This document shows, one piece after another, positions 1 to 11,402 of a DNA stretch of 64,000 nt. The notes beneath the pieces are model-generated. The model saw only the letters and a list, made by a program, of their open reading frames with translations, had not been told where the DNA came from and did no database searches. Position numbers and translations under genes: made by a program. Position 1 is the stretch's first letter; every line of letters starts with the position of its first letter. This DNA is from Silurus meridionalis (lineage: Eukaryota; Chordata; Actinopteri; Siluriformes; Siluridae). The stretch spans positions 16,452,632 to 16,516,631 of the forward strand of contig NC_060885.1 in NCBI RefSeq assembly GCF_014805685.1. Reading direction: 5' to 3'.

Positions 1-3000
1 TAAGTGAAAATGATTTACTGATAATTATTTAGTGAAGATTATTTATTGTTTTTTGTTGTTGTTGTTGCCAGATTATAGTGAATCACAAATATAATGGCAG
101 GCTTTACACATGGTTAAAAATATGTTGCTCTGCTCAGTTTGACAATGCTTACTGTTTGGCTATGTTCAACAATATGCCACATTTATTTAGTATTTGTATA
201 TCTCTTTGAATCACTTACAATGTAAATTTGGTGTGTGAATACTTGGTGCTTGCATATTTTCATTTTATTTATGTATTTTTAGTTTTGTATTGCATGTTAG
301 ATTTGTTCAAATGCATGCTTGGTTTGTTTCATGTATAACAGTGAACAGAAAGCCAAGGTAGAGAAATAAAATGCATGTATGTGTGGAAATGTTTCAGTGT
401 GTTTGTTGTTGTGACTGTGCAGTATTCTATATAGCTATACATCTCCTGACTTAGCTTTGTATTTACTGGCACTGGACTTCTCTACCTGCATTTTGCTCTT
501 TAATTACTCTGGCTCATCGATCTCTCCTCAGTGTAGTCCGTAGTCTTGGGTCTGTCCTGTGCAGTGAAGCGCCAGGCAGCCTGCCTTAATGAACCAGTGT
601 TTAACTGCCTGCAGCACTGGCCATCACTGCTATATAGGATCAAACTGGTATACAAGGAAGGCGAGCATCAATATCCTCTGTTCTGGCACCTTGGTAGTGG
701 ACTGAACTTTCCCTAGATGTTTTAAAAACATAGTTGCTGGCAATCTAATGGTTAAAGCCTTACCTTGTCTTGAAGTACTTAAATTAACACTTGCTTTAGC
801 ATGATCATCATGTTGTCTTTATGCTTTTCAAAATAAATTACCTTTTCCCAATATTGTTTTGTATACTCTTTATACTGTGATCTAGTGAACCAGAATCAGG
901 ATGAATGTATTGATGGAGACTTCCATAAACATAAATGTACACTGTAATAGTCATCAGTACTAGCTTATGCATGGTACTGTATTAATATATTTTTGGTATA
1001 ATATAAAGAGAAATACAGTAGATTCTTGATATTCTAATTTAATAAATGTTTTTTTTTTTTTTAACAAGAAGGACATTTAAATATGAAGACTTATATGTGA
1101 AAGTATATTTACAGGGCAGGCAGGTGCACTATGCAGTGCATTCAAGTGTAAAAAAAAGTAAGTCAAAGAAAGGTGAGGTTTGGTTTGGTTTATTGCTGAT
1201 ATTTGTTGGTGTCACCTTGTACTGTTGGGGCCCTTTCATCTTTTAAATTGCCTAATTTGATTGGCATATAGTTATGCTTGCTTTAAGAAATAAATGACTA
1301 AAGGAAATAAAAATGTCTACTAGTAAAATGTCTAGAAGTATGTTTGATATTGTTATGATGCTTTCACAGCAATGCCTTAATATTCAGTTAGAACTATCTG
1401 ACAAATCGTGACAATTTCCACCTTTACATTGTAAAAAAAAAAAAGATAGAAATAGCTTAAATAATTATATCATTGTTTCATATTGATTGTGTCATTCAAT
1501 ATTAGATACATTAAGTTAGAATTTTAACTAAAAGAGGCTATATTGATGTATTAGATAAGGATGATCTGCTACTGTTTAACAGATGGCATCTTCTGGATGC
1601 TTGAACTTTTTGCTATACTAGTAATAAGGTATTGGTCAAAACACATACATTTATGTAAAAACAGGCAGTAGTCAGTAATCAGCACCTAAGAGTGGCGTTG
1701 AATATATCATTATTTAATTAAACAAAATGTCACCTAATAATCGGATGCTCTTTATTGTGGAATATAAGAGCAAGTATTTTGTCCTCCTCAGCAATCCTTC
1801 ATTTAAACATTCATAAGAGAACACTATAATGAATAATCACTGTGGCTGGTAGAATTCATTTGTGCTGCTATATTCAACATTTATATGACAGACCTGAGCA
1901 TTTTATAAGAAGCAGACTTTGAACTCATAAATTTGTGATGTCTTAGCACAGAGGCTAATCTAAGCAGGGGTACAAGCAGCAGGAGATGGGAGCAACATTA
2001 AAGGGAAGAAGAACCCTGGCCCACTTTTAATGAGGAATTCTGATCAGTTAAAGTCTATAGACTCTTTGAAGCAGTGTGAGGGATGGACAAGTCCAATCAA
2101 CTCTACACCTAAAGGCCTTGGCAGAAAATGGAGTATGTGAGTGAAGAACTGTCACAGCTAGGTGGAAGTATCTGTATCTTTTTCTTGCTTTTCTCCCTTA
2201 CTCTACTGCTCTCTTTATCTCTTCATAGCTGAGGATTTCTGGGAATTTCTCTTTCGTCTTGGAGAAGCAAAGGGTCACTTGGGAGAAATAAGAGATCATT
2301 ACGAGGAGTGATCTTTACCCAGACTGCCCTTCCTGTGGGACAAGTGTGGAGATGAAGGGTTGAATAATGAATATGTCAAAACAGGAGAGAGACAAGGGAA
2401 AACGAGGCGAAAATGATGAAGAGCTGCCCGAGACTGAATAAAACTGGATCTTAAGTCTTAGAATAAGGTTTCAATCTCACCTCCTTCTCTTGCTTGAAAG
2501 AAACACAAAACTGTTTGGTGATGGCTTACCATCTAAGTTCTTTTGAGCAGTTGCCTTGTATAGTTATGTCATGTCCAGTTTATAAAACCCTTACTTATAA
2601 GAACATTTTGTTATACCTTTATTAGCATAAAAGGTTTAGTTTTGTGTTGATGAGAAGTGGATTACGTTTTTCTACTATTTTTAATCAGCGGCATTTTACT
2701 AAGCTAACTGACAGCACTGTGTTGGTATAAAATAAGTGTTTTACCAGCACATGCATATGATTAATGTGCCCACACATGCAATGCTTTGCTCCCACTCACT
2801 AATGTGTAATACATTTCCAACTCAAAGTTTGCATGAAGAAGTTTCGTATTTGGCTCCCTTTCCATTAGAATTGTATAGTTTATAAACATATGTGGGCCAC
2901 ATTGTTAAAAGAAATCTAGTTTAAATTGGCTTCATTTTTACGCAGTTCCTTTTTACTTTTTACTTTCATTTTCCCCCTCTTATCAGACCTCTGGATTTGT

Positions 3001-3949
3001 AATAACGACTTTAAAATTTTTCTTCACAATGTATTACATATACTGTGCCTGAGTAAGTCCAGCAAACTTTGCACACAGGAACCATTATAAATATCCAGGC
3101 GGTGATTTGGACACCTGATTTGTTGTTTTTACAAATACAGTATTATATTCCATTTGAAGGGCATTTTAAATGTGTTACATGGCATACATAATCATTTCAA
3201 TTGCCTAAGATACTGTATATATCTCTATAAATGCCCTTTATGGGAATAAAACGTCTGGAAAATGATCTCTTTACTATAGTTAGTTCCTACTAGATCAAAT
3301 GGAATAAAAAAAAAGATTTCTAGATTTCAAGTCTTCAGTCTTGCAGGTTTTTCTCCTGATACAAAAGACCCTGGTAATCTCACACTCCTCACCTCACCTC
3401 GTCCTTAGATTCAGTAGAGTGCTCAACACAGATCTGCCCATGCGCTAAGTCATATATTAATTATATTAAACCAAGCTTACTACAAGCATAATAATGCATA
3501 ATGAGGTGTACACCTTCCTTCATATATACTATGAAATTTAATGGGATAATGTGTCTCTTTTTTGTTTATTATATTCCTCTCAACTCCTCTTGACTATTGA
3601 CTTGACTAAGTAATTTTAGAAAAAAGATTTAAAACATAAGTGAAGTAAGAATTATTTATGTTTTAAAGGTACTAACAAGAAAGCTTTGAGAATAGAACAT
3701 TGTCACTAGTTACTGTTTTATGTGGCAATGCTTTAGATATTGCTTGTATGCTTGTATTCTTAAAACATTGTCAAGCGAATGAACAAGGATATGAAAACAA
3801 ATAATCAGTGGGCACAAAATGACAGTAGTTATTTATATAGAATTCTCCTAAAAACTGATTAAACATCTTATTGAGTTTAAATAGAGACTCCAAGGGCAGA
3901 TGGTTTGAGAGTGCAGAGCAGAATCTTAAATTAAAAAAATGCAGGGTGC
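1..3949. other. AT-rich non-coding stretch
   Basis: No gene is recognised. The sequence is AT-rich and mostly unique, with short homopolymers (poly-T near 1050, poly-A near 1431 and 3306). The open frame at 1046-1246 begins inside the poly-T run, has no recognisable domain, and is treated as chance. The one departure is a more GC-balanced patch at about 520-715, listed separately. Confidence 0.6.
562..714 (+). other. Possible terminal exon or conserved element (unproven)
   Basis: A GC-balanced island in AT-rich surroundings carries about 50 sense codons without a stop, starting at the GTG at 564 and ending at a TAG at 712-714. Just upstream is an acceptor-like tract, TCTGTCCTGTGCAG, ending at 564. 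The frame has no ATG start, so it would have to be an internal or last coding exon. The same stretch contains inverted repeats (CAGGCAG near 572 with CTGCCTG near 605; CCAGTG at 593 with CACTGG at 615), so a structured or regulatory element is equally possible. I do not recognise the peptide. A random 50-codon open frame is not rare in 64 kb, so this is only a candidate. Confidence 0.15.
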
Positions 3950-3951
3950 AT

Positions 3952-5000
3952 GCAGGGTTGGGCTAAGATACAAACTGTATTTTAAAATAAAATACCAAAT
4001 ACCATAACTTTAAGTGTATCAAAATAAACTACAAAATACAGCAGCCACAACATGTATCAAAAATAACTACTGTATTTTTGTATTTTAAAAATATAAAATA
4101 AATACTTTTACAAGGAGCATTACATTTCTTTGCAAACCTTCCATCAATTGGCCTATTTAATCTCCTTCACCATCACACTGACACAATTGATCAGGTAAAT
4201 AATTTTTGATAGCATCAGCTTTACTCTGGATAAGTCACACAATAAATCTGACATTTGCAACAAGTTAACAGATCAATTTTTTACATACATATCCATCTGA
4301 TCTCCCAGATGAAGGTTAGTTTTAAGGTAACCAACAGTTTAATGTTTAACAGTTTGCAAATTAATCAAAATGTTATCCTAATTTAGTTACTTGGTGTTTG
4401 GTAACGAAGGGCTACTTTGCATCAGCAACACTGAATCAATGACAAACAAGACATTTATGAGAAAACAACGGATGGCACCTGCATTCAAAGCAATTAATTT
4501 TTAATTAATCATATGATTGTTAATCATAAATTGAATAATATTTTATCTGTCAGGCAGTCATTCCGGCAATGGTATGCAAAAGCATAATCCTACTAAACAG
4601 ATACTTCAATTAGGCTACAATATTTGGCAATCAAATATTTATTTATCAATCACTGGACAACCAAAACAAACTTTTATCATTTTAAAGCATATTATATGAT
4701 CAATATAAAAGCTGGCAACCTGCACGTTTCTTAACTTGACCACCTTCTTATATGTGGATAAATTTTCTGTTCTAATCTCAACAAGTCTAGGCAAACTACT
4801 GAGTAGGCACCAATCAGAGGCCCCATTTTTATGATGTCATCATGTAGATTTCATACAAAGTATTTTACAGTATTTTAAAACTACAAAAATATGAAACACT
4901 AAAGTATTTTGATATAAAATAGGAAGCCATTTTCATCAACCCTATCAAATACAAATTGCAAAATCCTATTTTATATTTAAAATACATGTATCATAAATAG
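3952..5000. mobile_element. Possible hAT-like non-autonomous DNA element
   Basis: Both ends are rich in the ATACAAA/TATTTTAAAATA-type words typical of a common fish non-autonomous DNA transposon. The left end (from about 3953) reads CAGGGTTGGGCTAAGATAC. Near 4933-4943 the inverted counterpart CATCAACCCT occurs, and the TATTT/AAATAC-rich tail continues to about 4998. No coding sequence and no convincing 8-bp target duplication are visible. The superfamily and the exact right end are inferred and uncertain. Confidence 0.35.
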
Positions 5001-6249
5001 ATTCTGAGATTTTAAAACCTGCTTTTTTTTAGCTATACAAAAGATTTTTGTGAAATAAAACAAAAATGGTCTTCTTCAATGCAGCCTTACTAATAAGGTA
5101 CTACTAGTAGCCAAATGCACAAATCATTTTGTATTATGTAAACTCTGAAAACAAATACAAAGCTTGAAAAAATGATTATCACAATGTAGGAGACTGAATC
5201 TACTCATAATTTCAAAAATAAGAAAATGCTATTGATGCAATTTTATATGTGGCACTTTATAAAGTATATAGCTTTACAGTGTAAGCTTACATTGAACACA
5301 ACAATATGTAATTATATGTTTTGGTATAACAGAGGCTCTTGGAAAGTATCTAAATAGCACAGTTAAAATTGTATAGTGCTTTATGTGGTTAGTTCTTTCA
5401 TATAAATAGACATTATAATGCATTTTGTAACCTGGCATTGAGACTTTTTTGTATACAGTATATTATATGGCTTATGATTTTCTTTATGTTACCCCAACAA
5501 CCAATGATAGTGTTTACATATTTAAATGTACATTTATTTGCGATTCATTTGAATATATGAAACAAATTTATATTCTGAGATGTCTTTAAATAGTCTACTG
5601 ATTTAAAAATCAACAAGAAGATCAACAATAAGGATTTCACTGAACAAAATAACACTGAAACTGCAAAATTGTTAAATCTGAAAAGTGTAGGAGTCAGGAA
5701 GATAATTGTTTAGGGACCGTCTTTTTTTTTAGTTCACTTATGTCGTCTGTCTCTATGCATTTTCACAGGTGGCGAGGGTATTCAAAGGAAAAGTTGCACA
5801 ATGACAATCTGTAAATCACCCTACGCACAAACCTGTTAGCCATGTGCATCTGAAAATCATATTTCATATTCCATTTTCTATACTGGTTTAGAATGACCGT
5901 TCTTTCTTTGCATGGATTTAAAGGTAACATTTATTATTCATGCACTTCTTCTTTGACGTTTTGATAAAAGTGATAGCTAATTACATTTTTGTTCTTCTGG
6001 CCGATTTTAAGAATCTATTTTAGGCACCCATACAATATGTTTTTGACAAGCAGTGCAGCATTCTTCAGGATCTCCAGAGACTCAAACCCACCCTTTCCTC
6101 GTGGGATCCATCATGCTGTCCTCTAACAACGGCCAGCTAATGCAGTCATTACAGACTCTAATGATAACATGGCGCTTGTCTCTGATTGACTCAGTAGGAG
6201 GTCCCCAGGTGCCTGCTCTACATTTGATAGGAGTAGGAAGGGGAGATAA
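5001..6249. other. AT-rich non-coding stretch
   Basis: No gene, RNA or known repeat is recognised. The open frames that run into the TG repeat at 6250 are translations of simple sequence and flanking DNA. Confidence 0.55.
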
Positions 6250-6258
6250 TGTGTGCGT

Positions 6259-6310
<52 letters not shown>
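6250..6310. repeat. (GT)n microsatellite
   Basis: Nearly uninterrupted GT dinucleotides with GTGC and GTAT interruptions at the left edge and a GC interruption at the right. Apparent peptides such as VCVCVC or HTHTHT on the two strands are artefacts of this repeat. Confidence 0.97.
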
Positions 6311-6319
6311 ATGTGATAA

Positions 6320-7690
6320 AGGATGAACTGTCTGACTGCATTGTCATGGGTGTGTTTTAATTAAACTGATGAGAACTACAGCAATAAAGGTACTGAGGAG
6401 GCCTATGGGCTTGTGTTTTAATTGAGATGCAAAAAGAGTGGTTTCCAAGGACACCTCTCATATACAGGGCTGGCTTGCAGTTACTGATGTCTACGCATGC
6501 TAACCCCCATAAATCATTATTTGTTTTTAAACTTGAGAAGGAGAGAAGGCTAATACAATGGGAAGCAGGTAATATGATAAATAATGAATGTGATCACAAC
6601 AGCACAAACAACAAAAAAAGCTCTGTCACATGTGGTTGCTAAGAGCATTTGCATGAGCAAATTTACCTAGTGCATGTCATCCAATCCTAGAGTGATGGCA
6701 AATTTTTTCTCTCCCTATTCTGAATTTGCTTTTGAAAAGACATGTGTGTGCTATATCTTCAGAGAGATTTGCATGTGGAGTGAGATTTACCTAGTTTCTC
6801 TACAAGCAGGGCATTCTTCATAGTGACACACTTTATTCAGGAAAGATGTGATTGGTGAAAACTGAACAGCTCTCAGCATGGTACAGATGGTAGGATGAAT
6901 TTGAGTCCTTTGTGCATTGGTATAAACCACCTGTAGGCACAGTGCATATTTCTTCTACCATTGGTTATGGTTTTATTGGCAACTGCAATGCAAATCTCCA
7001 AAGCCATGCAAAAGAGGCATAACATCATGAAACAAAAAACACTGCATAAAGGTTTGACTGCACAAATGTTATTTTAAAAACAGTCAAGCCATGATGGTTT
7101 AGCCAGAAAGGTGTTGCTAAATACAATCAGGAAAATACTTTCACAAAACTTGTGCAGTCTGATCGATAACAGAATGCATTTATGCTTAATTGTATAAGCT
7201 TTCATTTGGCTTTTTCAAAGATGTTATTGTATCATTCCTGGTTGCCAGAAAATTATCCGAAAATATTTTGCTGTCACAAGACAAGCAAACTCAATTTATG
7301 TTCTGTCAGCTTAATTATATTTAGTTAATTGAAGCCATAGCTGAATTAACTATGGCTGCAAACTCCAAAGTTCCTAATTTTATAAAATTATTATCTTTTC
7401 ACACATTGTATTATGAGCTAGCCAGCTTTAGAAAAAAAAGCAGACACTGAGTTATTTACCTATGTTTACAGAATGCTGTAGAATTTTTTAAACCTTTTTA
7501 TTCAGACAAAATGCATTATTAGTATTCTAGACTACAATAAGGCTGTAGGGCCAGTATTTGTATCAAGCTGAAATACTTTGAAACTGAAGAAAGAGTTCAA
7601 AATGTAATTGTAGGAGCAGTGCATTAACTGTACCTATGCAATAAATGATTTAACTATATATATAGAAGGGTTGGGTTTGAAGGTGTCTGT
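6320..7690. other. Non-coding stretch with one short hairpin
   Basis: No gene is recognised. AGCCATAG at 7333-7340 and CTATGGCT at 7350-7357 form a perfect 8-bp inverted repeat around a 9-nt spacer. Nothing nearby ties it to an element or RNA gene. Confidence 0.5.
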
Positions 7691-8033
7691 GGTAATGTGT
7701 AACTGTCTAAATAAGACCAGAATGCAATCATTTGCAAATCTCATAAACCCATATTTTTTTCAAAATAGAACATAGAAAAATGAATTTTAACCTTCAAATT
7801 AAAGAAATGTGCCATTTTAAGGAGAAAAATAAGGTAATTTAGAATTTGATGACTGCAACATGTCTCCATAAAGTTGGGACAGAGCAACAAAAGTCTGGAA
7901 AAAAATGCTTGTTATAAAAATTAAACAGTTGGAGAAACATTTTGCAAATAATTAGGGAAACTGACAGCAGGTTAGTAAGATGATTGGGTATAAATATTGT
8001 ATCTTAAAGAGGCAGAGTCTCTCAGAAGTAAAG

Positions 8034-8939
8034 ATGGGCAGAGATTCACAAATCTGTGAAAGACTGCGTCTACAAATTGTGGAAAAATTTTAGAATAATG
8101 TTCCTCAACATAAAATTGCAAAATAGTTAAAGATCTTATAATTTACAGTAAAAATATCATAATCAAAAGTTTCAAAGAATCTGGAGAAATCACTGTACGC
8201 AAGGAACAAGTGCGAAAAGTCCTTCTTCAGGCCCTCAGGTGGCACAGTCATGATTCTGTAATGAAAATTACTGTACAGGATAATTAAAACCTCCAGAGAT
8301 TATTGTCTGTAAACACAGTTTGCCATGCCATCCACAAATGTGGGTTAAATCTATATCATGCATAGAAGAAGGCATGTGTGAACATAATCCATAAATGTCA
8401 CCACCTTCTCTGCACTAAAACTCATTTAACTTGTACTAAGGCAAAGTGAAAAACTGTTCTGTGGTCAGACAAATTAACAATGAACACATCCTGAGAACTA
8501 AATAGGAGAGGGACTATCAGGCTTATCACACTCATCTCTGATGGTATGGGAGTGCATTATTGCATGTGGAATAGGCAGCTTGCACATTTGGAAGGACTCC
8601 ATCAATGATGAACTGTAAATACAGGTTTTAAAACAACAAATGCATCCATTCATGCATTCATTTATCTGATTGCATACTGCATCTATTACAATAGCATGAC
8701 TTCGTAGTAGAAGAGTTTGGGTTCTGAACTGGCCTGCCTGCAGTCTAGACTTTTCACCATTTGAAAACATTTGGCGTATTATAAAAAAAAATACAACAAA
8801 GGACACCCAGAACTGTTGAGCAGCTAGAATCCTGTATTAAACACATATGGGACAACATACCTCTTCCAAAACTTTAGCAACAGGTCTCCTCAGTTCACAG
8901 TTGTATACGCACAGAAGACGTGATCCTACACAGTGGTCG
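8034..8939 (+). pseudogene. Tc1/mariner-family transposase relic
   Basis: The plus strand preserves the reading order of a Tc1/mariner DDE transposase. It begins with ATGGGCAGAGATTC at 8034 (MGRDS...ICERLRLQIVE). An N-terminal helix-turn-helix region follows, including the relic of the RESGEI segment near 8178. The WSD motif of the first catalytic aspartate is still readable in TGTGGTCAGAC around 8460, and the relic ends near CACAGTGG at 8930. Many stops, frameshifts and internal deletions break it: for example the frame stops soon after IVEKF, and the sequence between WSD and the conserved TCTGATGGTATGGG block is shortened. A functional protein is excluded. The minus-strand open frame at 8498-8806 is a shadow of this relic. 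Confidence 0.75.
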
Positions 8940-9074
8940 ACATCGCCCTAACTTTTTTTTTTGAGCCATCAAAATCAAAATGACCCTATTTTTTCCTTAA
9001 CAATAGTATATGTTCTCAGTTAATGTGAATAGAATATGGATTTATGAGATTTGTAAATCATTGCATACTGTTTA

Positions 9075-9236
9075 TACATTTTACATTACATTTATGGCAT
9101 TTAGCAGACACCCTTGTCCAAAGCAACATACAAAAGTGCTTTGAGTCTCTATTAATTAATACATCTACACTGGTATGTTAGAATATAACTTAAGATAAAT
9201 CAGCCTACAACTCTGATTTTTTTTATTTTATGTGAA
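9075..9236 (-). mobile_element. SINE-type repeat fragment inserted in the transposon
   Basis: The sequence GGCATTTAGCAGACACCCTT (about 9092-9111), followed by GTCCAAAGCAAC, is the minus-strand form of the conserved fish SINE tail (GGATAAG-GGCGTCTGCTAAAT type). It splits the terminal region of the surrounding Tc1 element: TTGCATACTGTTTATACATTTT lies to the left, and TTATTTACATTTTGCACAGT resumes to the right. The tRNA-like head is not recognisable here. Confidence 0.6.
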
Positions 9237-9292
9237 AGACAAAGAAATTATTTACATTTTGCACAGTGTCCTAAATGTTTTGAAATTGTGGT

Positions 9293-11020
9293 TTCCAACA
9301 AGTCAACCCTATTGAACAACTTTAGGATGATTTGGAATGCTGACTGTACCCTTGCAATGTATACACTGAAATATTATATATATATATCCTAAATACATAA
9401 AAGTTTGGTGAAATTTTATTTTTGCACACAAAAAATAGACATTCCTCAGTACTTTGTTGCTGGAATAAGGGTTATTAGGGTAATAGATGACATGTGGACT
9501 CATTTGGCAGCGTACATGATTAAGTAATATGGTGCAGCTGCCAGCATAGTGGATACGTGTTCTGAAACACAAATGACACTGAATACTTCTGTGTTCCTTA
9601 AACAAGATGTCTGTGTTTTAACTTTCTGTTTTTTTAAGTTAACATCACACACTTGCACACTCAATCCATCACCTCTAACCTTTCTTTAAGTCTCTCTAAT
9701 TCAGCACTTTGTAGTTGCATTGATTCTACAACCATGTCGATAGCTTTCAAATATAGCAGCCTGTCTGAAGAGGAGCTGTGGAGCATGAAGTGAGAAAGAA
9801 AGAGATTTGCTCTCAGTACAGCCTTCCCCGTGGCTTTTGCTGCACTATTCAGCTTGTGTTGATGGACCGTATTTTAGGTGTGACTTTGGACCAACATCTC
9901 TCTCCTACACTTTTCTTAATTACCAGGTATCCGCTGGGAGCCGAGGCTTATGCGTCTCCTACACAACCTGCTCAAGGTTGTGGCTCTTATGCTCTCAAAG
10001 CCTCTCTGACACCTGTCGCTATCAGCCCCAGTGTTTTCACCTTATAGGTTTCACTTCCAGGAAGGTGTTGGTCTGATGGAAATTGCACTGCAATCCCTTT
10101 GGGGTCTTGGCAGAGACCCTGGTGGCCTAAGCTGCTGTACTGTGAATCATGTTCTTGAGAGTTTGGGAATGGAGGAGAGAAGATCAAGGCTGGATTGTGG
10201 ACTGGGAGCATAGTTTCAGGGGCATGCTAAAGGTCTGTTGCCAGCAGTTGTTTAGTGAGCACTGCTATCCTGGGGATGGAGCCCTTTATGGGTGGTGGTC
10301 ACTTTGTTCTGCCTTTGTCAAAGTCTCTTAGTGACACACAGGAAAAAAAAAAAAAGCAAGAAAGGGAGGGCACCAGAGAGGTTGTAGTGAAATAAAAAAA
10401 GCAGCCTTGGGAATGGAGTAGCAGAGAGCAGGATATTGGGCTTGAATGCTCTCATTACACTTGCTACACTCTCCAGCTCTCACAAGAGCACTTGAATCTG
10501 CCACCACGCCTCTCTGTAACAAAAGAGGCCTGCTTTAATAACGCAGGCTTAAAGCGCAAACATTCTCTTAAAAACTACTTACCGTCAGCCGTCCGTGAAA
10601 CAAAAGCGTTAACCAGCTCAGACACTTAAGCCCAGGCAGAGAAACATCAGAACAAAGTGGCAAATGCTCACAAGCCAAAGCAGCTCACAATGCTAATTTC
10701 ACATCAGGTTTTCCTGTAGCATGGCTGAGCTTTCTGTAAGCAGTGTTTATCTCTTTGTGGCAGTGCTATGTGGACATGAGGTGGACATCGAGAAGCAGCG
10801 TGGGCAGCCGCCCAGCCCATTCTGTCTCTGGTCTCCTCACTAAGTCGGGAGCTGATAATTGGTAGAATTCCCAGCAGGCAGTGGTGCTGTTTTAATCTAG
10901 CGTGTGTGTAATCCTGGCTCCCTGTCTGGCACCGATAGGTCTTCAACACACCTGCGACACCCCCAAGCCGACAACACACACAGCTTCAAATAGTGTGGGG
11001 GAGAAAATCTACTGTGCATG
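9293..11020. other. Non-coding stretch with a GC-richer patch
   Basis: No gene is identified. From about 9760 to 10330 the base composition is more balanced and several overlapping frames are open for 60-89 codons (for example 9778-10047 and 10031-10213). None shows a domain, and their overlap in different frames argues against coding. It could be a conserved non-coding block or old repeat. A short AT dinucleotide run lies at about 9372-9388 and a poly-A run at 10343-10355. Confidence 0.45.
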
Positions 11021-11022
11021 TA

Positions 11023-11025
<3 letters not shown>

Positions 11026-11077
<52 letters not shown>
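11026..11077. repeat. (TG)n microsatellite
   Basis: About 26 uninterrupted TG units. It lies about 120 bp left of the AT palindrome. Confidence 0.97.
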
Positions 11078-11080
<3 letters not shown>

Positions 11081-11194
11081 CTGAGAGATAGAGATGGAGA
11101 GAATTTGTAATAAACCAAATGTATTTATATTTTCGCAACATCCTGGATGAAATCCGCATTAGCTCAATGAGGGAATGTGAACTTGACTTGTGAC

Positions 11195-11211
11195 AGAAAA
11201 AGCAAGAAAAA

Positions 11212-11296
<85 letters not shown>

Positions 11297-11322
11297 AAAT
11301 ATTCTTTTTTTCTTGCTTTCTT
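11195..11322. repeat. (AT)n core with inverted purine/pyrimidine arms
   Basis: A run of about 40 AT units (about 11213-11294) is flanked by near-perfect inverted arms. The left arm, AGAAAAAGCAAGAAAAAGAA at 195-214, mirrors the right arm, TTCTTTTTTTCTTGCTTTCT at 302-321 (both counted from 11,000). The arms differ by a two-base length change and one extra A. The whole block is therefore a long palindrome able to form a hairpin or cruciform. Confidence 0.9.
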
Positions 11323-11324
11323 AG

Positions 11325-11329
<5 letters not shown>

Positions 11330-11399
<70 letters not shown>
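11330..11399. repeat. (AT)n microsatellite
   Basis: A second run of about 35 AT units, directly after the palindrome at 11195-11322. Long YIYIYI-type open frames on both strands (10986-11417 and 11177-11434) are translations of these two tracts. Confidence 0.96.

Positions 11400-11402
<3 letters not shown>

Larger units (their letters stand above)
7700..9292 (+). mobile_element. Decayed Tc1/mariner-type DNA transposon
   Basis: A full-length but heavily mutated copy of a very common fish Tc1/mariner-like element. Inverted subterminal sequence is visible: GCAATCATTTGCAAATCTCA near 7727 is mirrored by TGAGATTTGTAAATCATTGC near 9047. The right end keeps the terminal motif GTGTCCTAAATGTTTTGAAA (about 9266-9285), matching the family's inverted terminal repeat. 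The matching left terminus is badly degraded. Between the ends lies a dead transposase (8034-8939), and a separate repeat has inserted near the right end (9075-9236). Family recognition is from memory of fish genomes and is strong over most of the length. Confidence 0.8.

Noticed and set aside
8498..8806. 102-codon minus-strand ORF
   Set aside because: It lies antisense to the dead Tc1 transposase and has no features of its own.
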